Source: IMCC45349 sp047219225
Lineage (GTDB): Bacteria > Bacteroidota > Bacteroidia > Flavobacteriales > Flavobacteriaceae
DNA: 64,000 nt
Assembly: GCF_047219225.1 (NCBI RefSeq)
Contig: NZ_CP178208.1
Span: 1,736,001-1,800,000 of the forward strand
Direction: 5' to 3'
Under the pieces are notes generated by a model, which saw only the letters and a program-made list of their open reading frames with translations, had not been told where the DNA came from and did not search any database. Of this stretch, positions 41,579 to 50,083 are shown piece after piece. Both the position numbers and the translations under genes were made by a program. Position 1 is the first letter of the stretch. Each line of letters opens with the position of its first letter.

Positions 41579-42901
41579 ATGAACATTACAAGAGAAAATA
41601 TTGATGCGTTAAATGCAGTTGTAAAAGTAGATATTACAAAAAACGATTACAGTGATAAAGTAGAGAAGATTTTATCGGACTATCGTAAAACTGCAAACAT
41701 TCCTGGATTTAGAAAAGGGCATGTACCAATGGGAATGGTGAAGAAGCAATATGGAAAAGCAGTATTAATTGATGAGGTTAATAAGCTTTTACAAGATGCA
41801 CTTGGAAAATATTTAGTTGAAGAAAAATTAGATGTTTTAGGAAACCCATTACCAAAAGCACAAGATGATTTAAATTGGGATGCTGACGATTTTTCTTTTG
41901 AATTTGAATTAGGATTATCTCCTGAGTTTGAAGTTAAGCTAAAAGGTAAAAAAGCAATTACTCATTATAATATTGTTGCTGATGACAAGATGATTGATGA
42001 TCAAGTTGTAAATATCCAAAAGCAATATGGGAAATTAGTTTCTAAAACTGAAGTTGCTGAAGAAGATGAGATTACTGGAGTTTTCAAAAATGAAGAGAAG
42101 GAAATTGAAAACACAACTACATTAACTTTAAATAAAATTAAAGGTAAAGTAAACGCTAAGAAATTTATTGGAGCTAAAGTAGGTGATGTAATTAAGTTAA
42201 AAACTAAAAACTTATTTAACGATGATCACGATTTAATGAACCACTTAAAAGTATCTCATGATGATGCTCATGGTTTAGAAATTGAAGTGACATTTACAAT
42301 TAACGAGGTTAACGCTCGTGAATTAGCAGATTTAGATCAGGAATTATTTGATAAGTTATTTGGTAAAGGAAATGTAACTTCTGTAACCGAGCTTAAAGAT
42401 AAGATCAAGGAAGATGCTGAAAAACAATTTGTTCAACAAGCAGATCAAAAATTACTTAACGATGTTACTGAGTACTTAGTAGAGAATACTAAGTTTGATT
42501 TACCAGCAGAGTTTTTACAAAAGTGGTTGCAAACTGCTGGAGAAGAAACTTTAGATGAAGCTCAAGCTAAAGAAGAATACGAAAAATCAGAAAAAAGTAT
42601 TCGTTACCAATTAATCGAAGGGAAGTTAATTACAGAAAATAACTTACAAGTAAACTTTGATGAATTAAAAGCTTATGCTGCTGATATGATTAAAGTGCAA
42701 ATGGCTCAATTTGGTCAAATGAATCCTTCAGAAAAAGAATTAGAAGATATTTCTGCTAGAGTATTATCTAATCAAGATGAAGTAAAGCGTTTATCTGAGC
42801 AATTAACTAGTCAAAAGTTATTAGGTTTCTATAAAGAAAATGCTAACTTAAAAGTTAAAGAAATGACTTATGATAAGTTTGTAAAAGAAGTTTATAGCTA
42901 G
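41579..42901 (+). CDS. tig: Trigger factor
   Basis: Ribosome-associated chaperone, 440 residues. The N-terminal ribosome-binding loop IPGFRKGHVPMGMVKKQYGK is intact. The middle FKBP-like domain is divergent, and the usual PPIase residues are not obvious, so prolyl isomerase activity is uncertain. The C-terminal helical arms are complete. It begins the tig-clpP-clpX neighbourhood, here interrupted by an inverted pyruvate kinase-like gene. The upstream hairpin promoter suggests special control. Confidence 0.95.
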   Translation: MNITRENIDALNAVVKVDITKNDYSDKVEKILSDYRKTANIPGFRKGHVPMGMVKKQYGKAVLIDEVNKLLQDALGKYLVEEKLDVLGNPLPKAQDDLNWDADDFSFEFELGLSPEFEVKLKGKKAITHYNIVADDKMIDDQVVNIQKQYGKLVSKTEVAEEDEITGVFKNEEKEIENTTTLTLNKIKGKVNAKKFIGAKVGDVIKLKTKNLFNDDHDLMNHLKVSHDDAHGLEIEVTFTINEVNARELADLDQELFDKLFGKGNVTSVTELKDKIKEDAEKQFVQQADQKLLNDVTEYLVENTKFDLPAEFLQKWLQTAGEETLDEAQAKEEYEKSEKSIRYQLIEGKLITENNLQVNFDELKAYAADMIKVQMAQFGQMNPSEKELEDISARVLSNQDEVKRLSEQLTSQKLLGFYKENANLKVKEMTYDKFVKEVYS

Positions 42902-42921
42902 TGGTTAGCTAATGATAATAT

Positions 42922-42954
42922 AAAAAAAGCACTTCTATTGGAAGTGCTTTTTTT
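42922..42954. terminator. Bidirectional terminator between tig and the pyruvate kinase-like gene
   Basis: Stem AAAAGCACTTC / GAAGTGCTTTT (42925-42935 and 42941-42951), with A-run before and T-run after. It serves both converging genes. Confidence 0.9.
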
Positions 42955-44782
42955 ATGCAATAGGATTAAATCGTAACTCAGGAAAAATGTTCTTCTTCTT
43001 TTTTTGTATACGTTGCATTTCACATAATATGTTATGAAGCATTTTTACCGCTTTTTCAATATAATAACCCTTATTTAGCATTACACATTCGGCTCTTTGT
43101 GCCATGGCAGCATCAGTAATTTCGGAGCGTGTAGGTATTCCTTTTTTTGCTAAAGTTTCTAGAACTTGAGTTGCCCAAATATCTGGAATATGTGCAGCTT
43201 CACATAAGCGTAGTATTTCTTCTTGAATAATTGCGAAGTTATCCCAACCCGTTTCTATAGCCAAATCACCTCTAGCAATCATTACACCAATTGGATAATT
43301 CTCCATAGCTTTTAAAATTATGCTTGGTAGGTTTTTATAAGCTTCTTGTGTTTCAATTTTTAATATTATTCCTAGAGTAGCCTCTAGTTGCTTCATCTCG
43401 GTAAGTAAGTCTTCAACATCCTGTTTGTTATTAACAAAAGAAAAGTTTACAGCATCAGCATGTTTAGTTACAAATTTTAGGTCTTGTTTGTCTTTTTCGG
43501 TAAGTCCGCTAACGTTTAAAATACTATTCGGAAAGTTAATGCCTTTTTCGGCTTTTAATTTTCCACCATTTTTTTTCGTACTAGTTATTTCAATTAGTAA
43601 GTAATCAGAGTGTTTTTCTTTAATAATACCTTCAATTTTACCATCATCAAAAAATACCTTTTCTTTAATGTTTATTGAAGAAAATACTTCTGGTAGCGAA
43701 CATGAAATATGAGCGATTTCTATAACTTTTCCATTTTCATCTAACTTTGCAGGTTCACCTAAAATGGGAGCTTTATCTAAGCGTAATAAATCGCCTTCAA
43801 ATAAATAGATGACTTCTTCAAGCGGCAGGATTTCTTGAACAGATTGAATTTCAGATTTCGATTTTTTCTCTAAAAACACATTCAGTAAAGTATCAGAGGT
43901 AACAAACGCAGAATCACTACATAAAGCCCAACGCCCAAAACCATCAGTCTCTTCGATAACCAGTTTACACTTTTTATCGCGAGCATCTTTAAAAATAATA
44001 TAAGAACCTTTTTTAGTTTTCTTAAGCCATTTCTTATTTACAGGAATAATAAAATCGGCTGTTTTATGATTTGGAGGCAAAATACCAAAAGGAGCAAGCC
44101 ATACTAATGCAGGATTTACTACTTGACCTAAGTTGTTTCGATGCGGTTTTATATGTACAACTTTTGGTCCAGGCTTCATTTTTCCTGTTCTTAATTTTGG
44201 GCCTCCTAAATCCATCATTATTTTACAATCTAGATCACTAGATTTAATATGTTCAATAATGGTTTTCCATACATTTTCATCATCATGAGCACAATTAATT
44301 CGTGCGGCATTCATCCCTTTTTTTATTAAAGATTTTGCAAAATCTTTTTCTTCAGCAGCAAGAGTTGGTTGGGTAACCATTATTCTTGTACGCCTTTTTT
44401 TATGAGACTTTCCAAAAAGAGCTTTTGTGTTTTTTTTAAGTAGATCTTTAGCCTCTTTATTATTTATAAAGGGTTCTTGAAGTTTTTCTTCTTTCTTTAA
44501 AAGTGTATTTAATATTGTTTTATAACTAATTAAACCATTTAATATACTGCCTTCATTATTTGAAGTGCTTGGAAGCTCTAAGTTGCTTATTTTTTCTTCA
44601 ATTAAAACATTGTCAAAAGAACGTAAAGCAAGGTAATGAATTAAATTTTTAGCACTCCTTATGTATTTAGGATGAACATTGTTTATTTGTTCTTGATAGC
44701 GAGTTTCATACTCAGAAATTTTATCCAAGATCAAATCAATTTGAGTGTTAATCTCTTGCAGTTGTTCTGTGTTAAAAACCAT
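42953..44782 (-). CDS. Divergent pyruvate kinase-family protein with N-terminal extension and no C-domain
   Basis: 609 residues against about 470-480 for a usual pyruvate kinase. Residues 1-~130 are a helical extension absent from standard enzymes. The barrel keeps diagnostic motifs in altered form: MNAARINCAHDD (usually NxxRLNFSHG), IMMDLGGPKLRTG (DTKGPEIRTG), an ILKIETQEAYKN lysine-glutamate region, IARGDLAIE (502-510), and ATQVLETLAKKGIPTRSEI (537-555). The normal MLSGETA motif is replaced by CVMLNKG, and the allosteric C-domain is missing. It may be a pyruvate kinase or a related phosphotransferase. It sits inverted between tig and clpP. Confidence 0.85.
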   Translation of the reverse strand: MVFNTEQLQEINTQIDLILDKISEYETRYQEQINNVHPKYIRSAKNLIHYLALRSFDNVLIEEKISNLELPSTSNNEGSILNGLISYKTILNTLLKKEEKLQEPFINNKEAKDLLKKNTKALFGKSHKKRRTRIMVTQPTLAAEEKDFAKSLIKKGMNAARINCAHDDENVWKTIIEHIKSSDLDCKIMMDLGGPKLRTGKMKPGPKVVHIKPHRNNLGQVVNPALVWLAPFGILPPNHKTADFIIPVNKKWLKKTKKGSYIIFKDARDKKCKLVIEETDGFGRWALCSDSAFVTSDTLLNVFLEKKSKSEIQSVQEILPLEEVIYLFEGDLLRLDKAPILGEPAKLDENGKVIEIAHISCSLPEVFSSINIKEKVFFDDGKIEGIIKEKHSDYLLIEITSTKKNGGKLKAEKGINFPNSILNVSGLTEKDKQDLKFVTKHADAVNFSFVNNKQDVEDLLTEMKQLEATLGIILKIETQEAYKNLPSIILKAMENYPIGVMIARGDLAIETGWDNFAIIQEEILRLCEAAHIPDIWATQVLETLAKKGIPTRSEITDAAMAQRAECVMLNKGYYIEKAVKMLHNILCEMQRIQKKKKNIFPELRFNPIA

Positions 44783-44910
44783 AATAAATGTATTTATACA
44801 AAAATAACGTATTTCAAAGTTTTCCAGTGATGTTAAAGGTTAAATAAAAGTTTAAATTTTTAAACTAGAAGTTGTTATCTTTACAAATTGAAACATTAAA
44901 AATTTAATTG

Positions 44911-45585
44911 ATGGATTACGGAAAAGAATTCAAGAAGTTCGCTATAAATGACCAAGGTATTAGTAGTACTTATTACGACAAGATTGTAAGTAGTATGACG
45001 CCAATGGGATTAACTCCAAATATTATTGAAGAACGTCAAATGAACATTGCTATTTTTGATGTTTTCTCAAGATTAATGATGGATCGCATCATTTTTATGG
45101 GCACAGCTATTAATGATCAGGTAGCTAATATTATTCAAGCGCAATTATTGTTTTTAGAAAGTGTAGATGCTTCTAAGGATATTCAAATTTACATTAACTC
45201 ACCAGGAGGAAGTGTTTATGCTGGACTAGGTATTTATGATACAATGCAACTTATTAAGCCAGATGTAGCTACTATTTGTACAGGTATGGCTGCTTCAATG
45301 GGAGCCGTATTATTATGTGCTGGTGAAAAAGGAAAGCGTAGTGGATTAACACACTCTAGAGTTATGATTCACCAACCATTAGGTGGAGCTCAAGGACAGG
45401 CTAGTGATATTGAAATTACTGCTCGTGAAATTTTAACTTTAAAAGAGGAGCTATATAATATTATTAGTAAACATTCTGGACAAGATTACGACAAAGTATA
45501 TGCAGATAGTGATCGTGATTACTGGATGAAAGCGGATAAAGCTCTTGAGTATGGCATGATTGACGAAATACTTTCTCGTAACTAA
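44911..45585 (+). CDS. clpP: ATP-dependent Clp protease proteolytic subunit
   Basis: Serine protease chamber that degrades proteins unfolded by ClpX. About 224 residues from the ATG at 44911 (a TTG at 44908 directly precedes it). Catalytic residues: S129 in GMAASMGAVL, H154 in VMIHQPLGG, and an aspartate in the expected region near DSDRDYWM. It is followed 18 bases later by clpX, its partner. Confidence 0.97.
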   Translation: MDYGKEFKKFAINDQGISSTYYDKIVSSMTPMGLTPNIIEERQMNIAIFDVFSRLMMDRIIFMGTAINDQVANIIQAQLLFLESVDASKDIQIYINSPGGSVYAGLGIYDTMQLIKPDVATICTGMAASMGAVLLCAGEKGKRSGLTHSRVMIHQPLGGAQGQASDIEITAREILTLKEELYNIISKHSGQDYDKVYADSDRDYWMKADKALEYGMIDEILSRN

Positions 45586-45603
45586 AATTATAATTAGAAA
45601 CAT

Positions 45604-46836
45604 ATGGCTAAGGAAGAATTAGAATGTTCATTTTGCGGAAGGAAAAAGCCTGAAACAAATTTATTAATTGCTGGATTAGATGCTCATATTTGTGATAGAT
45701 GTATAGAGCAAGCTCATGGTATTGTAATTGAAGAGTCTAAGCAAATAGACAGTAGTGAGCTTTCAGCAGAGTTAATGTTAAAAAAACCACAGCAAATTAA
45801 AGCGTTTCTTGATGAGTATATTATTGGTCAAGAGCATACAAAGCGCGTAATGTCTGTGGCAGTATATAATCATTATAAGCGTTTGTTGCAGCAACCAACA
45901 GATGATGATATAGAGATTCAAAAATCTAATATCATTATGGTTGGTCAAACAGGAACAGGAAAAACATTGATGGCTAAAACAGTAGCAAGAATGTTAAATG
46001 TGCCTTTAGCAATTGTTGATGCAACTGTATTAACTGAAGCTGGATATGTTGGAGAAGATGTTGAAAGTATTTTAACACGCTTATTACAAGCTGCCGATTA
46101 TAATCTTGAGAAAGCTGAAAGAGGTATTGTATTTATCGATGAAATCGATAAGATAGCACGCAAAAGCGATAACCCTTCTATAACTAGAGATGTCTCTGGT
46201 GAAGGTGTGCAACAAGCTTTATTAAAACTATTAGAAGGAACTGTTGTTAATGTACCACCAAAAGGAGGAAGAAAGCATCCAGACCAAAAGTTTATTGAGG
46301 TAAATACCGAAAATATATTATTTATTGCTGGAGGTGCTTTTGATGGTATTGAAAGACATATTTCTAAGCGTTTAAATATGGCAGCTATTGGCTACAAAGC
46401 TTCGCACGATGACGAGATAGTGGATAAAGACAATATGCTTCAGTATATCATACCTAAGGATTTAAAAGACTTTGGGTTAATTCCTGAAATAATTGGTAGG
46501 TTGCCAGTTTTAACACATATGAATCCTCTTGATGCTAACACGCTTAGAGCTATATTAACAGAGCCTAAAAATGCGATTGTTAAGCAATATGTGAAATTGT
46601 TTAAAATGGATGAGATTGATTTATCTATTACAGACGATGCATTAGGATACATTGTTGAAAAAGCAATTGAGTATAAACTTGGGGCTAGAGGGTTACGTTC
46701 ATTATGTGAAGAAATTCTAACAGACGCTATGTTTAGTTTACCAGGAAGTGATGAGACAAAACTTGAGGTAACAAAATCGTATGCAGAAGGTAAGTTAACA
46801 AGAACAAGACTTAAAAAACTTAAAGCAGTATCTTAA
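45604..46836 (+). CDS. clpX: ATP-dependent Clp protease ATP-binding subunit ClpX
   Basis: AAA+ unfoldase, 410 residues. The N-terminal zinc-binding domain (C9 and C12 in CSFCGRKK, then CDRC) binds adaptors and substrates. Walker A GQTGTGKT lies at about 114-121, Walker B is FIDEIDKIARKSD, and the C-terminal arginine sensor is ARGLRSLCEEILTD. It is paired with clpP just upstream. A terminator follows 22 bases after the stop. Confidence 0.97.
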   Translation: MAKEELECSFCGRKKPETNLLIAGLDAHICDRCIEQAHGIVIEESKQIDSSELSAELMLKKPQQIKAFLDEYIIGQEHTKRVMSVAVYNHYKRLLQQPTDDDIEIQKSNIIMVGQTGTGKTLMAKTVARMLNVPLAIVDATVLTEAGYVGEDVESILTRLLQAADYNLEKAERGIVFIDEIDKIARKSDNPSITRDVSGEGVQQALLKLLEGTVVNVPPKGGRKHPDQKFIEVNTENILFIAGGAFDGIERHISKRLNMAAIGYKASHDDEIVDKDNMLQYIIPKDLKDFGLIPEIIGRLPVLTHMNPLDANTLRAILTEPKNAIVKQYVKLFKMDEIDLSITDDALGYIVEKAIEYKLGARGLRSLCEEILTDAMFSLPGSDETKLEVTKSYAEGKLTRTRLKKLKAVS

Positions 46837-46857
46837 TTATTGCTACTATAATAAATT

Positions 46858-46888
46858 AAGAAACCACTCTAAAAAGAGTGGTTTTTTA
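46858..46888 (+). terminator. Terminator after clpX
   Basis: AAACCACTCT / AGAGTGGTTT stem (46861-46870 and 46875-46884) with a four-A loop and a T-tract. The rest of the 231-base gap to the convergent GH3 gene (46889-47067) shows no other feature I can support. Confidence 0.9.
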
Positions 46889-47067
46889 TTTAAGGATATT
46901 AATTAATAGTTGCTATTATATCTTAGATTATTTCTTCGTTTGAGGTTTAAAAGTAGTATTAAAACTGTAAGATAAAAACTTCAAATCTGTTTTTTAGACA
47001 AAGCACGAATTATACTCGTTTAAAGAAAAGAGAATGTATTTTTTACCGATAAAATACAGGTGCTTTA

Positions 47068-48579
47068 TTATTCTAATCTTAATAAATCGTCAATATAATC
47101 TCTTGTGTTAGATAATCGAGGGACTTTATGTTGGCCTCCTAATTTGTCATTGGCTTTTAGCCAATCGTAAAACAAATTTGTTCTAGCGATATTAATTTTT
47201 GGCTTATTAAGAGTAATGTTATTGTAACGCTTAGCTTCGTAGTCGGAGTTTAAAGCCTTTAATGCGTTGTCAAATAATTCATTAAAGTAATCTATGTCTT
47301 TTGGAGGTGTTTTAAACTCAATTAGCCACTCATGTGCACCTTTTTCTTTACCTTCCATAAAAATAGGTGCAGCAGTATAATCTACAATTTCAGCTTTCGT
47401 TTTTTTGCATACTTTTTTTAAGGCATCTTCAGCATTTTCAATAATAAGCTCTTCTCCAAAAACATTTATATGGTGTTTTGTTCTTCCAGATACTTTAATT
47501 CGGTAAGGATTTGTTGATACAAATTTTACTGTATCACCAATTTTGTAGCGCCATAACCCAGCATTTGTAGTTATTACAATCGCGTAGTTTTTATTTACTT
47601 CAACTTCACTTAAAGGAATAATAGTTTCTTCAGGTGTACCATAGGTGTCCATAGGAATAAACTCATAAAAAATTCCATAATCTAACATTAGCAGTAAATC
47701 GCTAGAGTTGTTACGATCCTGAATTGCAAAAAAACCTTCCGAAGCATTATATATTTCGTAGTATTTAAAATCCTTTTTAGGAAGAATAGTTTTGTATTGA
47801 TCTTTATATGGTAAAAAGCTCACGCCACCATGAAAGTATACTTCAAGATTAGGCCAAATATCAAATAAACTTTGTTTACCTGTAGTTTCTAAAACATTAT
47901 TTAATAAAACGAGCATCCAGGAAGGCACACCAGCAAGACTTGTAACATTTTCTTGAATGGTTTCGTCTACTATTGCTTGCATTTTGTATTCCCAATCACT
48001 CATTAAAGAAACTTTGCTACTAGGAGTACTACTAAACTCAGCCCAAAAAGGCATATTGTCAATTAGTATAGCAGATAAATCTCCAAATACAGTTCCGTTT
48101 TCTTCATAGAGCTCTTTACTGCCTCCAAGTCGTAAACTTTTTCCAGTAAACAATTGCGATTCTGGATTGTTGTTAAGGTACATACATAATAAATCTTTTC
48201 CAGCAGCATAATGACAATCTTCTAATGATTGCGTGCTTACTGGAATAAATTTACTTTTAGCATTAGTAGTACCACTTGATTTTGCAAACCATTTTATAGG
48301 TTTTGGCCAAAAAATATTACTTTCTCCTAAGCGTGAACGTTCAATTAAGTTTTCATATTCTTCATAAGTAGATATTGGAATGCGTTCAGTAAACTCCCGA
48401 TATGTTTTTATTGATGCAAAGTCGTATTTTTTACCAATTTGTGTGTCTTTCGCTTCTTCAACTAAGTCAAGTAAAAGCTCTTCTTGAACTTCATTAGGGT
48501 ATTTTAAGAATAATTCTATTTGATGAAAGCGCTTTTTTAAAAACCACGATGCAACAGAATTTACTATAGGAATTGGCAT
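47068..48579 (-). CDS. GH3 auxin-responsive promoter-family acyl-adenylating enzyme
   Basis: About 503 residues from ATG 48579 (MPIPIVNSVASWFLKKR); an upstream in-frame start at 48615 is less likely. It belongs to the GH3 family (ANL superfamily-like): ATP-binding WFAKSSGTTNAKSKFIPVS, the tyrosine-rich YEIYNASEGFFAIQD motif, and WRYKIGDTVKF. Plant members conjugate amino acids to hormones; the bacterial substrates are unknown. It is divergently transcribed from the DUF2797 gene. Confidence 0.9.
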   Translation of the reverse strand: MPIPIVNSVASWFLKKRFHQIELFLKYPNEVQEELLLDLVEEAKDTQIGKKYDFASIKTYREFTERIPISTYEEYENLIERSRLGESNIFWPKPIKWFAKSSGTTNAKSKFIPVSTQSLEDCHYAAGKDLLCMYLNNNPESQLFTGKSLRLGGSKELYEENGTVFGDLSAILIDNMPFWAEFSSTPSSKVSLMSDWEYKMQAIVDETIQENVTSLAGVPSWMLVLLNNVLETTGKQSLFDIWPNLEVYFHGGVSFLPYKDQYKTILPKKDFKYYEIYNASEGFFAIQDRNNSSDLLLMLDYGIFYEFIPMDTYGTPEETIIPLSEVEVNKNYAIVITTNAGLWRYKIGDTVKFVSTNPYRIKVSGRTKHHINVFGEELIIENAEDALKKVCKKTKAEIVDYTAAPIFMEGKEKGAHEWLIEFKTPPKDIDYFNELFDNALKALNSDYEAKRYNNITLNKPKINIARTNLFYDWLKANDKLGGQHKVPRLSNTRDYIDDLLRLE

Positions 48580-48625
48580 AGTTTGTATATCTTTACGAAA
48601 GACTAAAAATAACAAAAATCTTCAT

Positions 48626-49423
48626 ATGCTGTATCAAGGAGTTCTTACAAAAATGGAAACTCAGTACGAAAATCCAATTCAATACTTTTTAGTGTTTGAA
48701 AATGATTTTTTAAACATGAATCAATTATTAGGTAAAACTATAAAAATCAGTTTTGTAAAGTATCAGTGTTTAAATTGCGGATTAGATAAACCAAAATACA
48801 GACAAGGTTTTTGTAAAAGCTGTTTTTATGAAGTACCACAAGCTGCCGATTGGATTATGCGTCCAGAATTAAGTACAGCTCATCTTGGAAAGGAAGATAG
48901 AGACTTAGAATTTGAAAAAAAAGCACAATTACAACCTCATATTGTGTATCTGGCTAATTCAAGTAATGTAAAGGTTGGTGTAACAAGAAAATCACAAGTG
49001 CCAACACGTTGGATAGACCAAGGTGCTCATGAAGCGATTGAAATAGTAGAAGTCCCAAATCGTTACTTAGCTGGTATTACTGAAGTAGCATTAAAGGCAC
49101 ATGTAAGTGATAAAACAAATTGGCGAGCTATGTTGAAAAATGATGCTAAAGATGAAAATCTTGTAGCATGGAGAGAGCGTTTAAAAGATTTTATTCCTGA
49201 TGAAACCAAAGCTTATTTTATTGACAATAATGCCGAAACTAACTTAGAGTTTCCTGTTTCTAAATATCCTATAAAACCAAAAAGTTTAAACCTTCAAAAA
49301 ACACCTGAATATTTTGGTAAATTAGTTGGTGTAAAAGGGCAATACCTCATTTTTGAAGACGAAACCGTTTTTAATATTAGAAGTAATGAAGGTACTGTTG
49401 TTGGAATTGATGTAGTAGCTTAA
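48626..49423 (+). CDS. DUF2797 family zinc-ribbon protein
   Basis: 265 residues. A four-cysteine zinc ribbon (CLNCG followed by FCKSC) lies at about 50-72, then a GIY-YIG-like region (HIVYLANSSNVKVGVTRKSQ), which together mark DUF2797. Function unknown; the zinc ribbon plus nuclease-like fold suggest nucleic acid binding (inference). It converges on the LysE exporter with stops sharing TTAA. A TATCTTTA element upstream may be its -7 box. Confidence 0.9.
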   Translation: MLYQGVLTKMETQYENPIQYFLVFENDFLNMNQLLGKTIKISFVKYQCLNCGLDKPKYRQGFCKSCFYEVPQAADWIMRPELSTAHLGKEDRDLEFEKKAQLQPHIVYLANSSNVKVGVTRKSQVPTRWIDQGAHEAIEIVEVPNRYLAGITEVALKAHVSDKTNWRAMLKNDAKDENLVAWRERLKDFIPDETKAYFIDNNAETNLEFPVSKYPIKPKSLNLQKTPEYFGKLVGVKGQYLIFEDETVFNIRSNEGTVVGIDVVA

Positions 49424-50043
49424 AACGCATACAACTTAGTAGCTTGAAATAATGCAATAACTACCAACAAAATACCTGTTAGTCTATTAACGTGTTTGTT
49501 TATATTTTGAACCCTATTTTTAAGAGTAATACTGAACTTACTATATAAATACAACACAAATACTTTTCCTAAATAGACACCAAAAAAGAATAAGAATAAT
49601 ACTAATATGGACGATTGCAGACTGAGCATAAAATCGTTTTTATTAATAAATCCAATAGCAAGAATCCAATAAATAAGTACTGGAGGGTTAAGTAATCCTA
49701 AAGCAAATCCAGTAGCGTATTTAGATTTTAAAAGACGTTTCTTTTTAGTTTGTTTAGGTGATTGCTTTTTAAATAATAAAAAGCTTCCGACAGCTAATAA
49801 TATAAAAACAAGCATTACTTGAATCCACATATTATTATCAATAAAAGTTCTTACTATAGTATTGCAATGTAATGCATAATAGGATAATATTAATTCAGCA
49901 ACACCAGCTGCAATTGCAATTTTAAAAGCTTGATTTACATCTTGTTTAATTGTAGTGTTAATTACTGCAATATTTGAAGCACCTAAAGGTAATGCGCCTA
50001 ATGTAGATGCTAAAAAACCAATAAGAAGATATAGTAAAATCAT
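49420..50043 (-). CDS. LysE-family exporter
   Basis: 207 residues with about six membrane helices and the LysE/RhtB N-terminus (LIGFLASTLGALPLGASNIAVINTT). These proteins export amino acids or related metabolites. The substrate cannot be inferred. Its stop overlaps the stop of the converging DUF2797 gene. Confidence 0.9.
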   Translation of the reverse strand: MILLYLLIGFLASTLGALPLGASNIAVINTTIKQDVNQAFKIAIAAGVAELILSYYALHCNTIVRTFIDNNMWIQVMLVFILLAVGSFLLFKKQSPKQTKKKRLLKSKYATGFALGLLNPPVLIYWILAIGFINKNDFMLSLQSSILVLFLFFFGVYLGKVFVLYLYSKFSITLKNRVQNINKHVNRLTGILLVVIALFQATKLYAF

Positions 50044-50083
50044 ATCCTCTTTGTTGTAATGATTTTATGAAGCTTACAAATAA

